The notes under the pieces are model-generated. The model was not told the origin of the DNA. It was given only the letters and a program-made list of their open reading frames with translations, and searched no databases. The translations under genes were made by a program, and so were the position numbers. A DNA stretch of 37,982 nucleotides from Synergistaceae bacterium (GTDB taxonomy: Bacteria; Synergistota; Synergistia; Synergistales; Aminobacteriaceae): positions 1-37,982 of the forward strand of contig JAFSKE010000052.1 of the NCBI GenBank assembly GCA_017449135.1, read 5' to 3'. Shown here piece after piece: positions 31,616 through 37,982 of the stretch. Each line of letters opens with the position of its first letter. Position 1 is the stretch's first letter.

Positions 31616-32548
31616 ATGGAATATTACATCGGTGTTGACATTGGCGGAACGAATCTAAAAGCTGGCATTGTAAATTCGTACGGCGAAATAATCGGAGAGG
31701 CTGACATTCCGACCGGAGCAGAGAGACCGCAGGAAATTGTTTTACAGGATATTTTCAAAGTTGTAAGGGAAGCGATAAAAAATTCAGGTGTAAATCAAAA
31801 CGACATCAAAGCTGCCGGACTTGGATCGCCTGGAATGATTGACTCGAAAAACGGGATCGTGATTCGCAATTATAATCTCGGCTGGAAAGATTTTGAGATT
31901 GCAAAATTAATGAGCAAAGAATTTAATATCCCCGTAACTCTCGAAAATGATGCGGACGCTGCTGCATTAGGCGAAGTAATTTCTGGAAGTGCAAAAGGTG
32001 CTGACAGTGCGATGATTATCACATTGGGAACGGGAGTAGGCTCCGGCTTCGTAATCAACGAAAAAATTTTCAGAGGCTGCGAATGGGGACACATGGTAAT
32101 CGTTAAAGACGGCAAAAAATGCACGTGCGGACGAAACGGCTGTTTTGAAAGTTACTGTTCTGCAACAGGATTAATAAACATGACGAAGGAAAAAATTTCC
32201 GAATTTCCAAACGGAATTTTAGCTGAAACTGCAAAATCTGAAGGCAAAATAACGGGGCGGACAGTTTTTGATGCGGCGGACAAGGGAGACGAAAACGCAA
32301 AAATTTTAATCGATGAGTATCTGAATTATTTAGCCTGCGGACTCGTGAATCTGATTAACGGACTTCAGCCCGAAGTTGTCAGTATCGGCGGAGGAATTGC
32401 GAAACAGGGCGAAAAACTTTTGTCTCCGTTGCGTGAAAAAGTCAAAGCTGAAGTTTTCGGAGGAATTAAAATGCCGAAAATCGTAACTTGTACACTTGGA
32501 TATAAAGCCGGATTAATAGGTGCTGCAATGGCGGCGAGAAATTTGTAG
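31616..32548 (+). CDS. ROK-family sugar kinase (glucokinase-like)
   Basis: A 310-residue cytoplasmic ROK kinase phosphorylating glucose or a related sugar or amino sugar. The phosphate loop is GVDIGGTNLKAGIV; the substrate/catalytic motif is LENDADAAALGE with Asp112; GTGVGSGFVINEKIFRG follows. The zinc site is His159 (CEWGHM) and Cys169, Cys171, Cys176 (CTCGRNGCFE), and the C-terminal ATP-binding motif is VSIGGGIAKQ. The usual GEIGH-type turn is EWGHM here, which may affect sugar choice. No DNA-binding domain is present, so it is an enzyme, not a NagC-like repressor. A weak AAGGGA precedes ATG 31616. Palindromic element D follows the stop. Confidence 0.88.
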   Translation: MEYYIGVDIGGTNLKAGIVNSYGEIIGEADIPTGAERPQEIVLQDIFKVVREAIKNSGVNQNDIKAAGLGSPGMIDSKNGIVIRNYNLGWKDFEIAKLMSKEFNIPVTLENDADAAALGEVISGSAKGADSAMIITLGTGVGSGFVINEKIFRGCEWGHMVIVKDGKKCTCGRNGCFESYCSATGLINMTKEKISEFPNGILAETAKSEGKITGRTVFDAADKGDENAKILIDEYLNYLACGLVNLINGLQPEVVSIGGGIAKQGEKLLSPLREKVKAEVFGGIKMPKIVTCTLGYKAGLIGAAMAARNL

Positions 32549-32553
32549 TAATA

Positions 32554-32618
32554 GCCTCTCTGTCTCTTGCGAGAATCTCCCCTTAGAAGGGAGACTCTCG
32601 AAAAGGCGGAGGGGTGAT
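32554..32618 (+). repeat. Palindromic element copy D, degenerate
   Basis: Starts CCTCTCTGTC. The first stem is reduced to TCTC (32563-32566)/GAGA (32571-32574). The second is CTCCCCTT (32577-32584) against AAGGGAG (32587-32593), one G short. The tail ends GCGGAGGGGTGATT. It lies between the converging ROK kinase and htrA genes. Confidence 0.75.
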
Positions 32619-32625
32619 TATAAGT

Positions 32626-34065
32626 TTATTTTTTACTAATCATAATAAAATACGTCGAACCTTCACGCTCAATCATTAAGACGATTGAATCATCACTTCC
32701 GACAGCTTTTTTGAGATCAGAATATTCTTTGACTTCTTGGCCGTTGACTTCGATTAATAAATCTCCCGGTCTGACTTCTCCGTCAAAAACTGCTTTTGAA
32801 TCTCTGTCAAGTTCCGTTATAACAAGTCCTTCACTGTTCGAGTCAATTTTATATTTTCTTCTCAATGAGTCCGTGATCTTTGAAACTCTCGAAATTCCGA
32901 AATCTTTTAATGCCTCGCTGCCGTCTGACTTGTCAGAATCGGATTCAGAATTTGTGTTTGCTTCGGGTCTTCCGTCAATCGAATTTGCACGTTCTCCGAG
33001 TTTGACATTAAAAGTTAATTTTTTGCCTTTACGAATGACAACTAATTTTGCAGTAGTATTCGGTGCAAGTGTTCTGACTTTCTGGACAAATGAGTTTGCG
33101 TCTTTAACTTTTTCGCCGTTGATTTCAATTACGACATCGCCGCGTTTAAGTCCTGCCTTTTCCGCAGGGTCGCCCTTGAACACGTCATTAATCATTGCTC
33201 CGTTAGTTCCTTCGACTTTGTAAACCTTAGCCATCTGTTCGTTAATATCTCTAATTGAAACTCCCAGCCAGCCTCTTTTAACTCTTCCGAAAGAAACTAA
33301 ATCACCCATAATTTCCTTCGCCTTATTAACGGGAATTGCAAATCCCAAACCTTGAGCATAAGGAACGATTGCAGTGTTAATTCCTATAACTTTTCCGTCC
33401 ATGTCAAGCAAAGGCCCTCCGGAGTTTCCGGGATTGATTGCTGCGTCAGTCTGGAGAAAATCATCGAAATTTACATCTTGAGCGTGAATGCTTCGATTCT
33501 TTGCACTGATTACGCCGGCCGTGATTGAATGTTCAAAGCCGTAAGGATTTCCGATTGCAACGACCCATTCGCCGACTTCTACAGCATCAGAATCGCCGAG
33601 TTCAAGAACGGGCAATGTCTCATCAGGATCAATTTTAATAACAGCTAAATCGTATGTAGGATCGCTGCCTTTGATTGTTGCGGGATAAGTTTTTTTGTCG
33701 CCGTTTGAAAGTAAAACCGAAACTGTGATTTTGTCAACGTTATCAACGACATGATTATTTGTTAAAATCAGGCCTTCCTTTGAAACTATAAATCCTGAAC
33801 CTCTGCCCTTCATAGGAACTGAACGTGTAAATTCCTTGAATGAATCGCCGAAAAACCTTTTGAAAATCGGATCGTCATCAAACGGGAAAGGACTGAATGA
33901 ACGTTTTTCGATTTTTTCGACATCGATATTAACAACTGCCGGTGAAGCATTTTTAACGATAGGAATAATCGGGTTCTCGCTGTTTCTGAATGCAGCAGAC
34001 GAAATTCCCGACATGGTGAACACTAATACAAGCACGAGAATTAATGCTGAAATTTTTTTTGTCAT
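32626..34065 (-). CDS. htrA: HtrA/DegP-type periplasmic serine protease
   Basis: A 479-residue exported protease/chaperone for misfolded envelope proteins. Signal peptide ISALILVLVLVFTMSGISSAA; trypsin-like domain with His105 (LTNNHVV), Asp139 (YDLAVIKID) and Ser215 (NPGNSGGPLLDMDG); then two PDZ domains (about 265-360, with GWLGVSI and KGDPAEKAGLKRGDVVIEIN; about 390-475, with LDRDSKAVFDGEVRPGDLLI). A Ser/Asp-rich linker (SESDSDKSDGSE) joins the PDZ domains. GGAGG at 34083-34079 precedes ATG 34065. DegP, DegQ and MucD are equally possible names; family certainty is high. Confidence 0.93.
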   Translation of the reverse strand: MTKKISALILVLVLVFTMSGISSAAFRNSENPIIPIVKNASPAVVNIDVEKIEKRSFSPFPFDDDPIFKRFFGDSFKEFTRSVPMKGRGSGFIVSKEGLILTNNHVVDNVDKITVSVLLSNGDKKTYPATIKGSDPTYDLAVIKIDPDETLPVLELGDSDAVEVGEWVVAIGNPYGFEHSITAGVISAKNRSIHAQDVNFDDFLQTDAAINPGNSGGPLLDMDGKVIGINTAIVPYAQGLGFAIPVNKAKEIMGDLVSFGRVKRGWLGVSIRDINEQMAKVYKVEGTNGAMINDVFKGDPAEKAGLKRGDVVIEINGEKVKDANSFVQKVRTLAPNTTAKLVVIRKGKKLTFNVKLGERANSIDGRPEANTNSESDSDKSDGSEALKDFGISRVSKITDSLRRKYKIDSNSEGLVITELDRDSKAVFDGEVRPGDLLIEVNGQEVKEYSDLKKAVGSDDSIVLMIEREGSTYFIMISKK

Positions 34066-34166
34066 AGTTAATAAACTACCTCCATAAAATTTTTTTTTAG
34101 TTTTACATGGGAGGGTATTTTAATCGCTCAGTCGATTTTATTCATGATTGATTTTACTTATATTGA

Positions 34167-34958
34167 CTATAAGATTTTAACTGATTTTAATCTGCGTAAA
34201 CCATACAGGAGCCATAAAATTTCAAACGGTAAAGCCCACAACAAAACTGAATAACCTTCGTAATGATTAAATCCCTCGATAAAAGTTTTTCCGTCTCTTA
34301 CGGGAATAATTACAAACCTCATAACCGTAAATAAAATTAAAGACAACGGAGCTAATATCGAATGAGATTTTGAAATGTCGTGAGAACGTGAAATTAATTT
34401 TTCGATACACAATAAAATTAAAATGCTTACGAAGGCGAAAACTGAATAATAAATTTGCACAGGGTGTCTCGTTATTCCGATTTCGTCATTAGGAAAATGA
34501 ACGGCCAAACAAAAATCCGAAATTTCTCCGACACAGCAGCCATTCATAAAACAGCCCCAGCGTCCCACAGCTATTGCCAGCAAAGCACAGACCGATGCAG
34601 CTTCGGCAAGTTTAAGGAACGAAATTTTTTTTCGCTTCAACAGACATAATAACATCGCAGAAATTAAAGCTCCCGAAACAGCCCCGATTTCGTGAATCCC
34701 TCCTGCATTGAGATTTTTAATTATTAAAATTGGATCGGCGGAATAAATTTTCCAGTTTTCGATATATTCGGGCATTCTTGCTCCTAAAAGCATAAACAAA
34801 AACGAAACCGACATAACATTTCTGGCTTCGTTTTCGTCAATATCATAAATCTTTAAGCGTTTCAGTACCCAAATTATTGCAAATGAAAGTGCAGTAAACC
34901 AAATTACGCTGTAAGTATCAATTCTGAATCCGAAAATATGAAAAAGTGTAGGATACAT
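34167..34958 (-). CDS. Lgt-family membrane protein with Cys-rich motif
   Basis: A 263-residue protein with about seven membrane helices related to prolipoprotein diacylglyceryl transferase. Shared features are the order of motifs: YSVIWFTAL, a GGIHEIGAVSGALI segment with His89, GRWGCFMNGCCVG (132-144) in place of the Lgt GRIGNFINGE signature, RHPVQIYYS in place of RHPSQLYE, and a C-terminal RFVIIPVRDG. The three Cys in the signature differ from canonical Lgt and match a divergent Lgt-like branch whose substrate is not established. It starts exactly one base after the DJ-1/PfpI stop (TAAATG), so the two are coupled. It may be the genome's Lgt or a paralog; whether another lgt exists cannot be seen. 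Confidence 0.75.
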   Translation of the reverse strand: MYPTLFHIFGFRIDTYSVIWFTALSFAIIWVLKRLKIYDIDENEARNVMSVSFLFMLLGARMPEYIENWKIYSADPILIIKNLNAGGIHEIGAVSGALISAMLLCLLKRKKISFLKLAEAASVCALLAIAVGRWGCFMNGCCVGEISDFCLAVHFPNDEIGITRHPVQIYYSVFAFVSILILLCIEKLISRSHDISKSHSILAPLSLILFTVMRFVIIPVRDGKTFIEGFNHYEGYSVLLWALPFEILWLLYGLRRLKSVKIL

Positions 34959-35507
34959 TTATTTTATTAACGGAATCAAAAATCCTTCTGCGACTTCGTC
35001 AGACATTGCCTTGCCTTCAAGAATTTCCAAAAGTTTTAACGCAAAGAAAGGAGTTATTGCAGGGCCTTTAGCTGTTGTGATATTTCCGTCAGTCTCGACA
35101 ATATTTTTTCCGATTTTAGCACCGGTTAAATATTTTTCGAGTCCGGGATAACAAACTGCTGTTTTACCTGCGAGAATACCTGCTTTTCCGAGAGCTGCAG
35201 GAGCTGCACAGATTGCCGCAATTAATTTTCCTTCAGCGTGATATTTCTTCAAAAGTTCTTGAAGTCCCTCATGTTCTTTAATTTCGAGAGTTCCGCCCGG
35301 CAAAACGAGCATGTCAAATTTTTCATCTTTAACGCTTTCAAACATTGAATCTGCTTTGACATGAATTTTATTTTTGCTGATAACTTCCTGACGAGGCATT
35401 AATGATGCTGTTGTAACGACAACTCCGCCGCGTCTCAAAATATCTACGGTTGTTAATGCTTCAGTCTCTTCAAAACCGTCAATTAAAAAAACTGCTGCTG
35501 TTTTCAT
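34959..35507 (-). CDS. DJ-1/PfpI-family protein
   Basis: A 182-residue DJ-1/YajL-type protein. It has FLIDGFEETEALTTVDILRR with the conserved Glu near residue 16, LVLPGG, and the nucleophile elbow AAICAAPAALG with Cys100, followed by GPAITPFFALKLLEIL. Family members act in oxidative-stress protection or as glyoxalase/deglycase enzymes or chaperones; which applies cannot be told. It lies directly upstream of the Lgt-like gene with no spacer, and the 34 nt before it after the Fic gene suggest possible readthrough. A Shine-Dalgarno GGAGG lies about 10 nt before ATG 35507. Confidence 0.88.
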   Translation of the reverse strand: MKTAAVFLIDGFEETEALTTVDILRRGGVVVTTASLMPRQEVISKNKIHVKADSMFESVKDEKFDMLVLPGGTLEIKEHEGLQELLKKYHAEGKLIAAICAAPAALGKAGILAGKTAVCYPGLEKYLTGAKIGKNIVETDGNITTAKGPAITPFFALKLLEILEGKAMSDEVAEGFLIPLIK

Positions 35508-35541
35508 GAAAAAGAATCCTCCATAAAAATTTTTTTTGATT

Positions 35542-36243
35542 TTAGCACAAATTAAGAAGTTTTATAAAAGTATCCTGACCGTCAAGGCATGTGTCGATTA
35601 AGTAGCCTTTGACGTGATTCCATTCTGAAAGGCCACGATAGTAATAAAATTTTTTAGAGTCTTCGATTATGAAGGGAATAATATTATTTTTCAAACATTC
35701 TTTTAACGCTATTAAACGTCCGACCCTTCCGTTACCGTCTTGGAATGGGTGTATACGTTCAAATTCGACATGAAATTCTATGATGTCATTAATAACAATA
35801 TTTTTTTTCGCATTATATTTTGTCAGTAACGATTTAATTTTCTTTGCGACATCTTCGGGCTTGGCGGTCTCATTTCCTCCGACAGTGTTAAGAAATTTTT
35901 TGTAATCCCCGACAACAAACCATGAAAGAGTCGAATCTTTCGTGTCATGTTTCAAAATATAATGAAGATGTTTAATTAATTTTTCGGTGAGTTTATTTTC
36001 GGCGTTGTCAATAACATAATCAATCGCTCTGAAATGATGTATTGTTTCGAGAATGTCATCAATTAAAATTCCGTTTTCCGAAATTATTGTGTTAGTCTCA
36101 AAAATAAATCTCGTCTGCTCTTCGGTTAAATTACTTCCTTCGATTCTGTTTGAGTTATAAGTCATTCGGATTTGTAATTCATGATAAAGTCCGCCCGAAA
36201 GTTTTATCGATTTTTCCTCTCGAAGCCTCTGCAAAATATTCAT
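35542..36243 (-). CDS. Fic-domain protein, N-terminally self-inhibited class
   Basis: A 233-residue Fic protein that likely transfers AMP from ATP to protein hydroxyls. The active-site motif is HPFQDGNGRVGR (165-176) with catalytic His165. Upstream, SNRIEG (31-36) fits the (S/T)xxxE(G/N) inhibitory helix, with Glu35 as the ATP-blocking residue, and is fused at the N-terminus (class II type). GDYKKFLNTVGG is the flap region over the target. No separate antitoxin gene is therefore needed, so this is probably a regulated AMPylator rather than a classic toxin. ATG 36243 overlaps the DUF4491 stop (ATGA), implying translational coupling. Target unknown. Confidence 0.9.
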   Translation of the reverse strand: MNILQRLREEKSIKLSGGLYHELQIRMTYNSNRIEGSNLTEEQTRFIFETNTIISENGILIDDILETIHHFRAIDYVIDNAENKLTEKLIKHLHYILKHDTKDSTLSWFVVGDYKKFLNTVGGNETAKPEDVAKKIKSLLTKYNAKKNIVINDIIEFHVEFERIHPFQDGNGRVGRLIALKECLKNNIIPFIIEDSKKFYYYRGLSEWNHVKGYLIDTCLDGQDTFIKLLNLC

Positions 36244-36527
36244 GATTTTCGTTTAGGATTTTTCGGGAACCAGCCTTTTTCGACTCTTTTAGTCTGTTCC
36301 TTCAATTCACGAATGCACCATAACAAAACAAAACTTAAAATTCCAAATATCCCCGATAAAGTATGATTTTGAATTATTAACGATAAAAACGCACTTATTA
36401 TTCCTAAGATCAAAAACAAAGGCCAGATTTTTTCTGTGAAATAATATTCGCTTTTTACGACTATCGGGTGAAAGATTCCTGTTATAATAAACGCAAAAAT
36501 TCCGATAATGATTCCTGAGAAATTCAA
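36240..36527 (-). CDS. DUF4491 small membrane protein
   Basis: A 95-residue, three-helix membrane protein matching DUF4491: FSGIIIGIFAFIITGIFHPI, VVKSEYYFTEKIWPLFL, then LLWCIRELKEQTKRVEKGWF ending PKNPKRKS. The frame extends to ATG 36575, but I prefer TTG 36527 because the family starts there (MNFSGI) and GGAGG lies at 36546-36542; the 14-nt spacing is long, so this is not certain. The extra upstream frame lies partly on a tandem 12-bp repeat (36556-36579), which also argues against it being coding. Function unknown. It is coupled by a 4-bp overlap to the Fic gene. Confidence 0.75.
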   Translation of the reverse strand: MNFSGIIIGIFAFIITGIFHPIVVKSEYYFTEKIWPLFLILGIISAFLSLIIQNHTLSGIFGILSFVLLWCIRELKEQTKRVEKGWFPKNPKRKS

Positions 36528-36555
36528 AATTTTTATTCGCACCTCCGAGATGAGT

Positions 36556-36579
36556 TTTGCCACTACATTTGCCACTACA
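36556..36579. repeat. Tandem 12-bp repeat, two perfect copies
   Basis: TTTGCCACTACA at 36556-36567 and again at 36568-36579, in the leader of the DUF4491-Fic pair. Confidence 0.8.
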
Positions 36580-36638
36580 AAAAAGTTAATTTTATTCAGT
36601 TATTGCAAATTTTTATAAAGATGTTTTCAAAAACAGAA

Positions 36639-37331
36639 TCAAAATTTTTTAGTCGGCTTTTTCAACATCAAAAATAAATAATGTCCCAAGCTCCCAAACA
36701 AAAACATTATTGCAACATAATCAAGTATAAAATACATAAAAGGCTCTTCGTAATCAAAGAACACAAATAAAATATTCATGCTCATGTAATCCCAAAAATT
36801 TCGCTTAATAAATGCGTATGCCCCGTAAATCATAATTATTATTGCGATTATGTGAGGAATAATTTTGCTTTCGATTTTCATTTTCTTGAACATCATCGCA
36901 CTGAAAATATGCCAATTCAATCCTGCGTGAAAACTCATTAAAATAAATCCCCAATATGATGCCGTAACATGACAAATTCTCGAAAATGACATTAACGAAT
37001 CCGTTTCGGGAGTTTCGACAAGCCTTGACATATACATTCCTGCGAATGTTAATAAAACCATGTCGATTATTAACGCAAAATTTATCGATGTCAAAATTAT
37101 TCTCGTTAAATTATAACGGCCTTTGAATAAAGTTTTAAGCCACCAGCGATTTAACCATAAATGAAAGAAAAACAAAATCACTAAACTAATTCCTAAAAAT
37201 TCATGAATTAATGAGCCGTATTCGTAACCGTCAAAATTTATTATTTCGGAAAGTGCTACGCCGATTAATTCATATGACATCGTCAGTAATAAAATTACCG
37301 TCATTAAAATATCTATTATTGGTCTCAACAT
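36639..37331 (-). CDS. DUF4405-type membrane cytochrome-like protein
   Basis: A 230-residue membrane protein with about six helices. Paired His residues in helices suggest bis-His heme ligation: LIHEFLGISLVILFFFHLWL (His43, His57) and ICHVTASYWGFILMSFHAGL, then NWH (His121, His135, His141). This matches DUF4405, members of which are described as flavinylation-associated cytochromes. It could pass electrons through the membrane to flavinylated proteins; apbE is present in the window but not adjacent. A terminator for the upstream gene lies just before its start region. No strong ribosome site is seen before ATG 37331; the T-run of that terminator occupies the space. Confidence 0.68.
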   Translation of the reverse strand: MLRPIIDILMTVILLLTMSYELIGVALSEIINFDGYEYGSLIHEFLGISLVILFFFHLWLNRWWLKTLFKGRYNLTRIILTSINFALIIDMVLLTFAGMYMSRLVETPETDSLMSFSRICHVTASYWGFILMSFHAGLNWHIFSAMMFKKMKIESKIIPHIIAIIIMIYGAYAFIKRNFWDYMSMNILFVFFDYEEPFMYFILDYVAIMFLFGSLGHYLFLMLKKPTKKF

Positions 37332-37340
37332 TTTTGTATT

Positions 37341-37374
37341 AAAAAAATACCCCCGTCATGTTTCGATCGGGGGC
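37341..37374 (-). terminator. Intrinsic terminator after the C45-type hydrolase gene
   Basis: Minus strand: CCCCCG (37373-37368)/CGGGGG (37355-37350) with a 12-nt loop, then seven T (37347-37341). Confidence 0.8.
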
Positions 37375-37387
37375 AGAATGAATTTTA

Positions 37388-37981
37388 TTATTTCAATTTG
37401 AAATCGTAATGCTTTGAATAATCTTCCTGAATGTTCAAACGGAGTGTTTTGTTAGCAAAGTCGTAAACTGATGTGTGCCATGTATGCCAGAAATTATTGG
37501 GCTGAATGTTTCTGTCGTGCAGCTTGTAAGTATCAAAACCGTATTGCATGGCTGCTTTGAAATCCATAGGAGTGTTTGCGATTGTCAAATTTCCTTCTGT
37601 ATACTCCGTGTACCAGAAGGGATTTGTATCAGCTTCATACGCTTGTGTATATTTAACACGTTCCATTAAGTGAGCCATTCCTTCAGCAGATTTTCCGCCC
37701 TCTTCGTAATGTTCTCTGAGTATTGCGTAACGTTCAACTCCGCAGGCATGAGGCGTAAGGATTGGGAAGTTCTCATAAATTTTTCCCGCTACTTTCTGCC
37801 CTGTCTCTGCTATATGCTTTGCGTAAAGAGTCTTGGGAGCGTAGTTGACATAAAAATTTGTCATGATGTTGTCCGTGTCGTTTCTTGCGACAAGCTCACC
37901 GTCAATACATTCGATGATGTAAGTCTCCTTCTCGTCAGAAAGCATCCAGTGAAGATTCCACCATGTGCCATAACCGCCATA
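37388..37981 (-). CDS. C45/acyl-transferase-type Ntn hydrolase, 5' end outside window
   Basis: The frame stays open through the right edge, so the ATG at 37945 is internal; upstream codons read YGGYGTWWNLHW. The visible 198 residues resemble the C-terminal half of linear-amide hydrolases of the C45/choloylglycine-hydrolase-like (isopenicillin-N acyltransferase) group: GTWWNLHWMLSDEKETYIIE (part), CIDGELVARNDTDNIMTNFY, then CGVERYAILREH, NPFWYTEYTEG and FWHTWHTSVYDFANKTLRL. These enzymes cut amide bonds using an N-terminal Cys, which would be outside the window, so activity cannot be judged. Substrate unknown. A terminator follows. Confidence 0.7.
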   Translation of the reverse strand, partial: YGGYGTWWNLHWMLSDEKETYIIECIDGELVARNDTDNIMTNFYVNYAPKTLYAKHIAETGQKVAGKIYENFPILTPHACGVERYAILREHYEEGGKSAEGMAHLMERVKYTQAYEADTNPFWYTEYTEGNLTIANTPMDFKAAMQYGFDTYKLHDRNIQPNNFWHTWHTSVYDFANKTLRLNIQEDYSKHYDFKLK

Positions 37982-37982
37982 A

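Noticed and set aside
32711-33223. 170-codon plus-strand open frame opposite htrA
   Set aside because: Antisense shadow of a well-supported protease gene, with Ser/Phe/Leu bias typical of reverse frames.
37943-37945. ATG 37945 as the start of the last gene
   Set aside because: The frame continues upstream to the edge with family-like residues (YGGYGTWWNLHW).
1-37982. CRISPR array, prophage or rRNA/tRNA genes
   Set aside because: No regularly spaced direct repeats, phage structural genes or recognisable tRNA/rRNA sequences were seen; the single TnpB element is the only mobile gene.

Overview
This window comes from an AT-rich bacterial genome (by eye well under 45% GC, not counted). The best lineage call is Synergistota, probably a gut-type anaerobe. 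The main marker is a secreted protein at 14843-16552 that ends in a Gly/Ser-Cys-hydrophobic-Arg tail like the SYNERG-CTERM sorting signal. MurE carries an Arg in its diaminopimelate motif, and tail-anchored coiled-coil proteins and many TTG starts also fit. No rRNA or tRNA gene was seen, and no gene-free stretch exceeds 300 bp.

Layout. 2-4058: a 5'-cut carbohydrate-binding beta-helix-type protein, an ArsR regulator and a Zn/Cd-exporting P-type ATPase with a cad-like operator between regulator and pump. 4102-8818: a peptidoglycan precursor operon murE-murF-(exported nucleosidase-like protein)-mraY with overlapping or 3-nt junctions. 8947-14547: a Sel1 membrane protein, hisS, pilB, holA and a SprA-type putative metalloprotease. 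14843-19221: the SYNERG-CTERM protein, then on the minus strand a three-gene operon in which an orphan complex-I/Mrp-like antiporter subunit is flanked by two related coiled-coil membrane proteins. 19309-24856: a MATE exporter, three tandem paralogs of unknown function and thrS. 24901-32548: DUF4153 and DUF2993 proteins, dnaG, apbE, a TnpB-type IS element and a ROK sugar kinase. 32626-37981: HtrA protease, Lgt-like protein, DJ-1/PfpI protein, Fic protein, DUF4491 and DUF4405 membrane proteins and a 5'-cut C45-type hydrolase.

Two non-coding systems stand out. First, a two-copy family of about 85-nt putative small RNA genes (9461-9562 plus; 14758-14660 minus). Each has a near-identical TTATGATATAAT promoter block, a three-way junction whose three stems differ in sequence but stay paired, and a terminal U-run. 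In both copies the other strand carries a TGn-TATAAT box inside the third stem, pointing at a protein gene, so the small RNA would be cis-antisense to that gene's leader. Second, a family of short palindromic elements beginning CCTCTCTGTC with two hairpins whose arms co-vary. It lies between genes at 8811-8937, 9578-9636 and 32554-32618, and one copy is inserted in frame inside murF (6796-6898), adding about 35 residues. Half an element seems to have become the thrS terminator.
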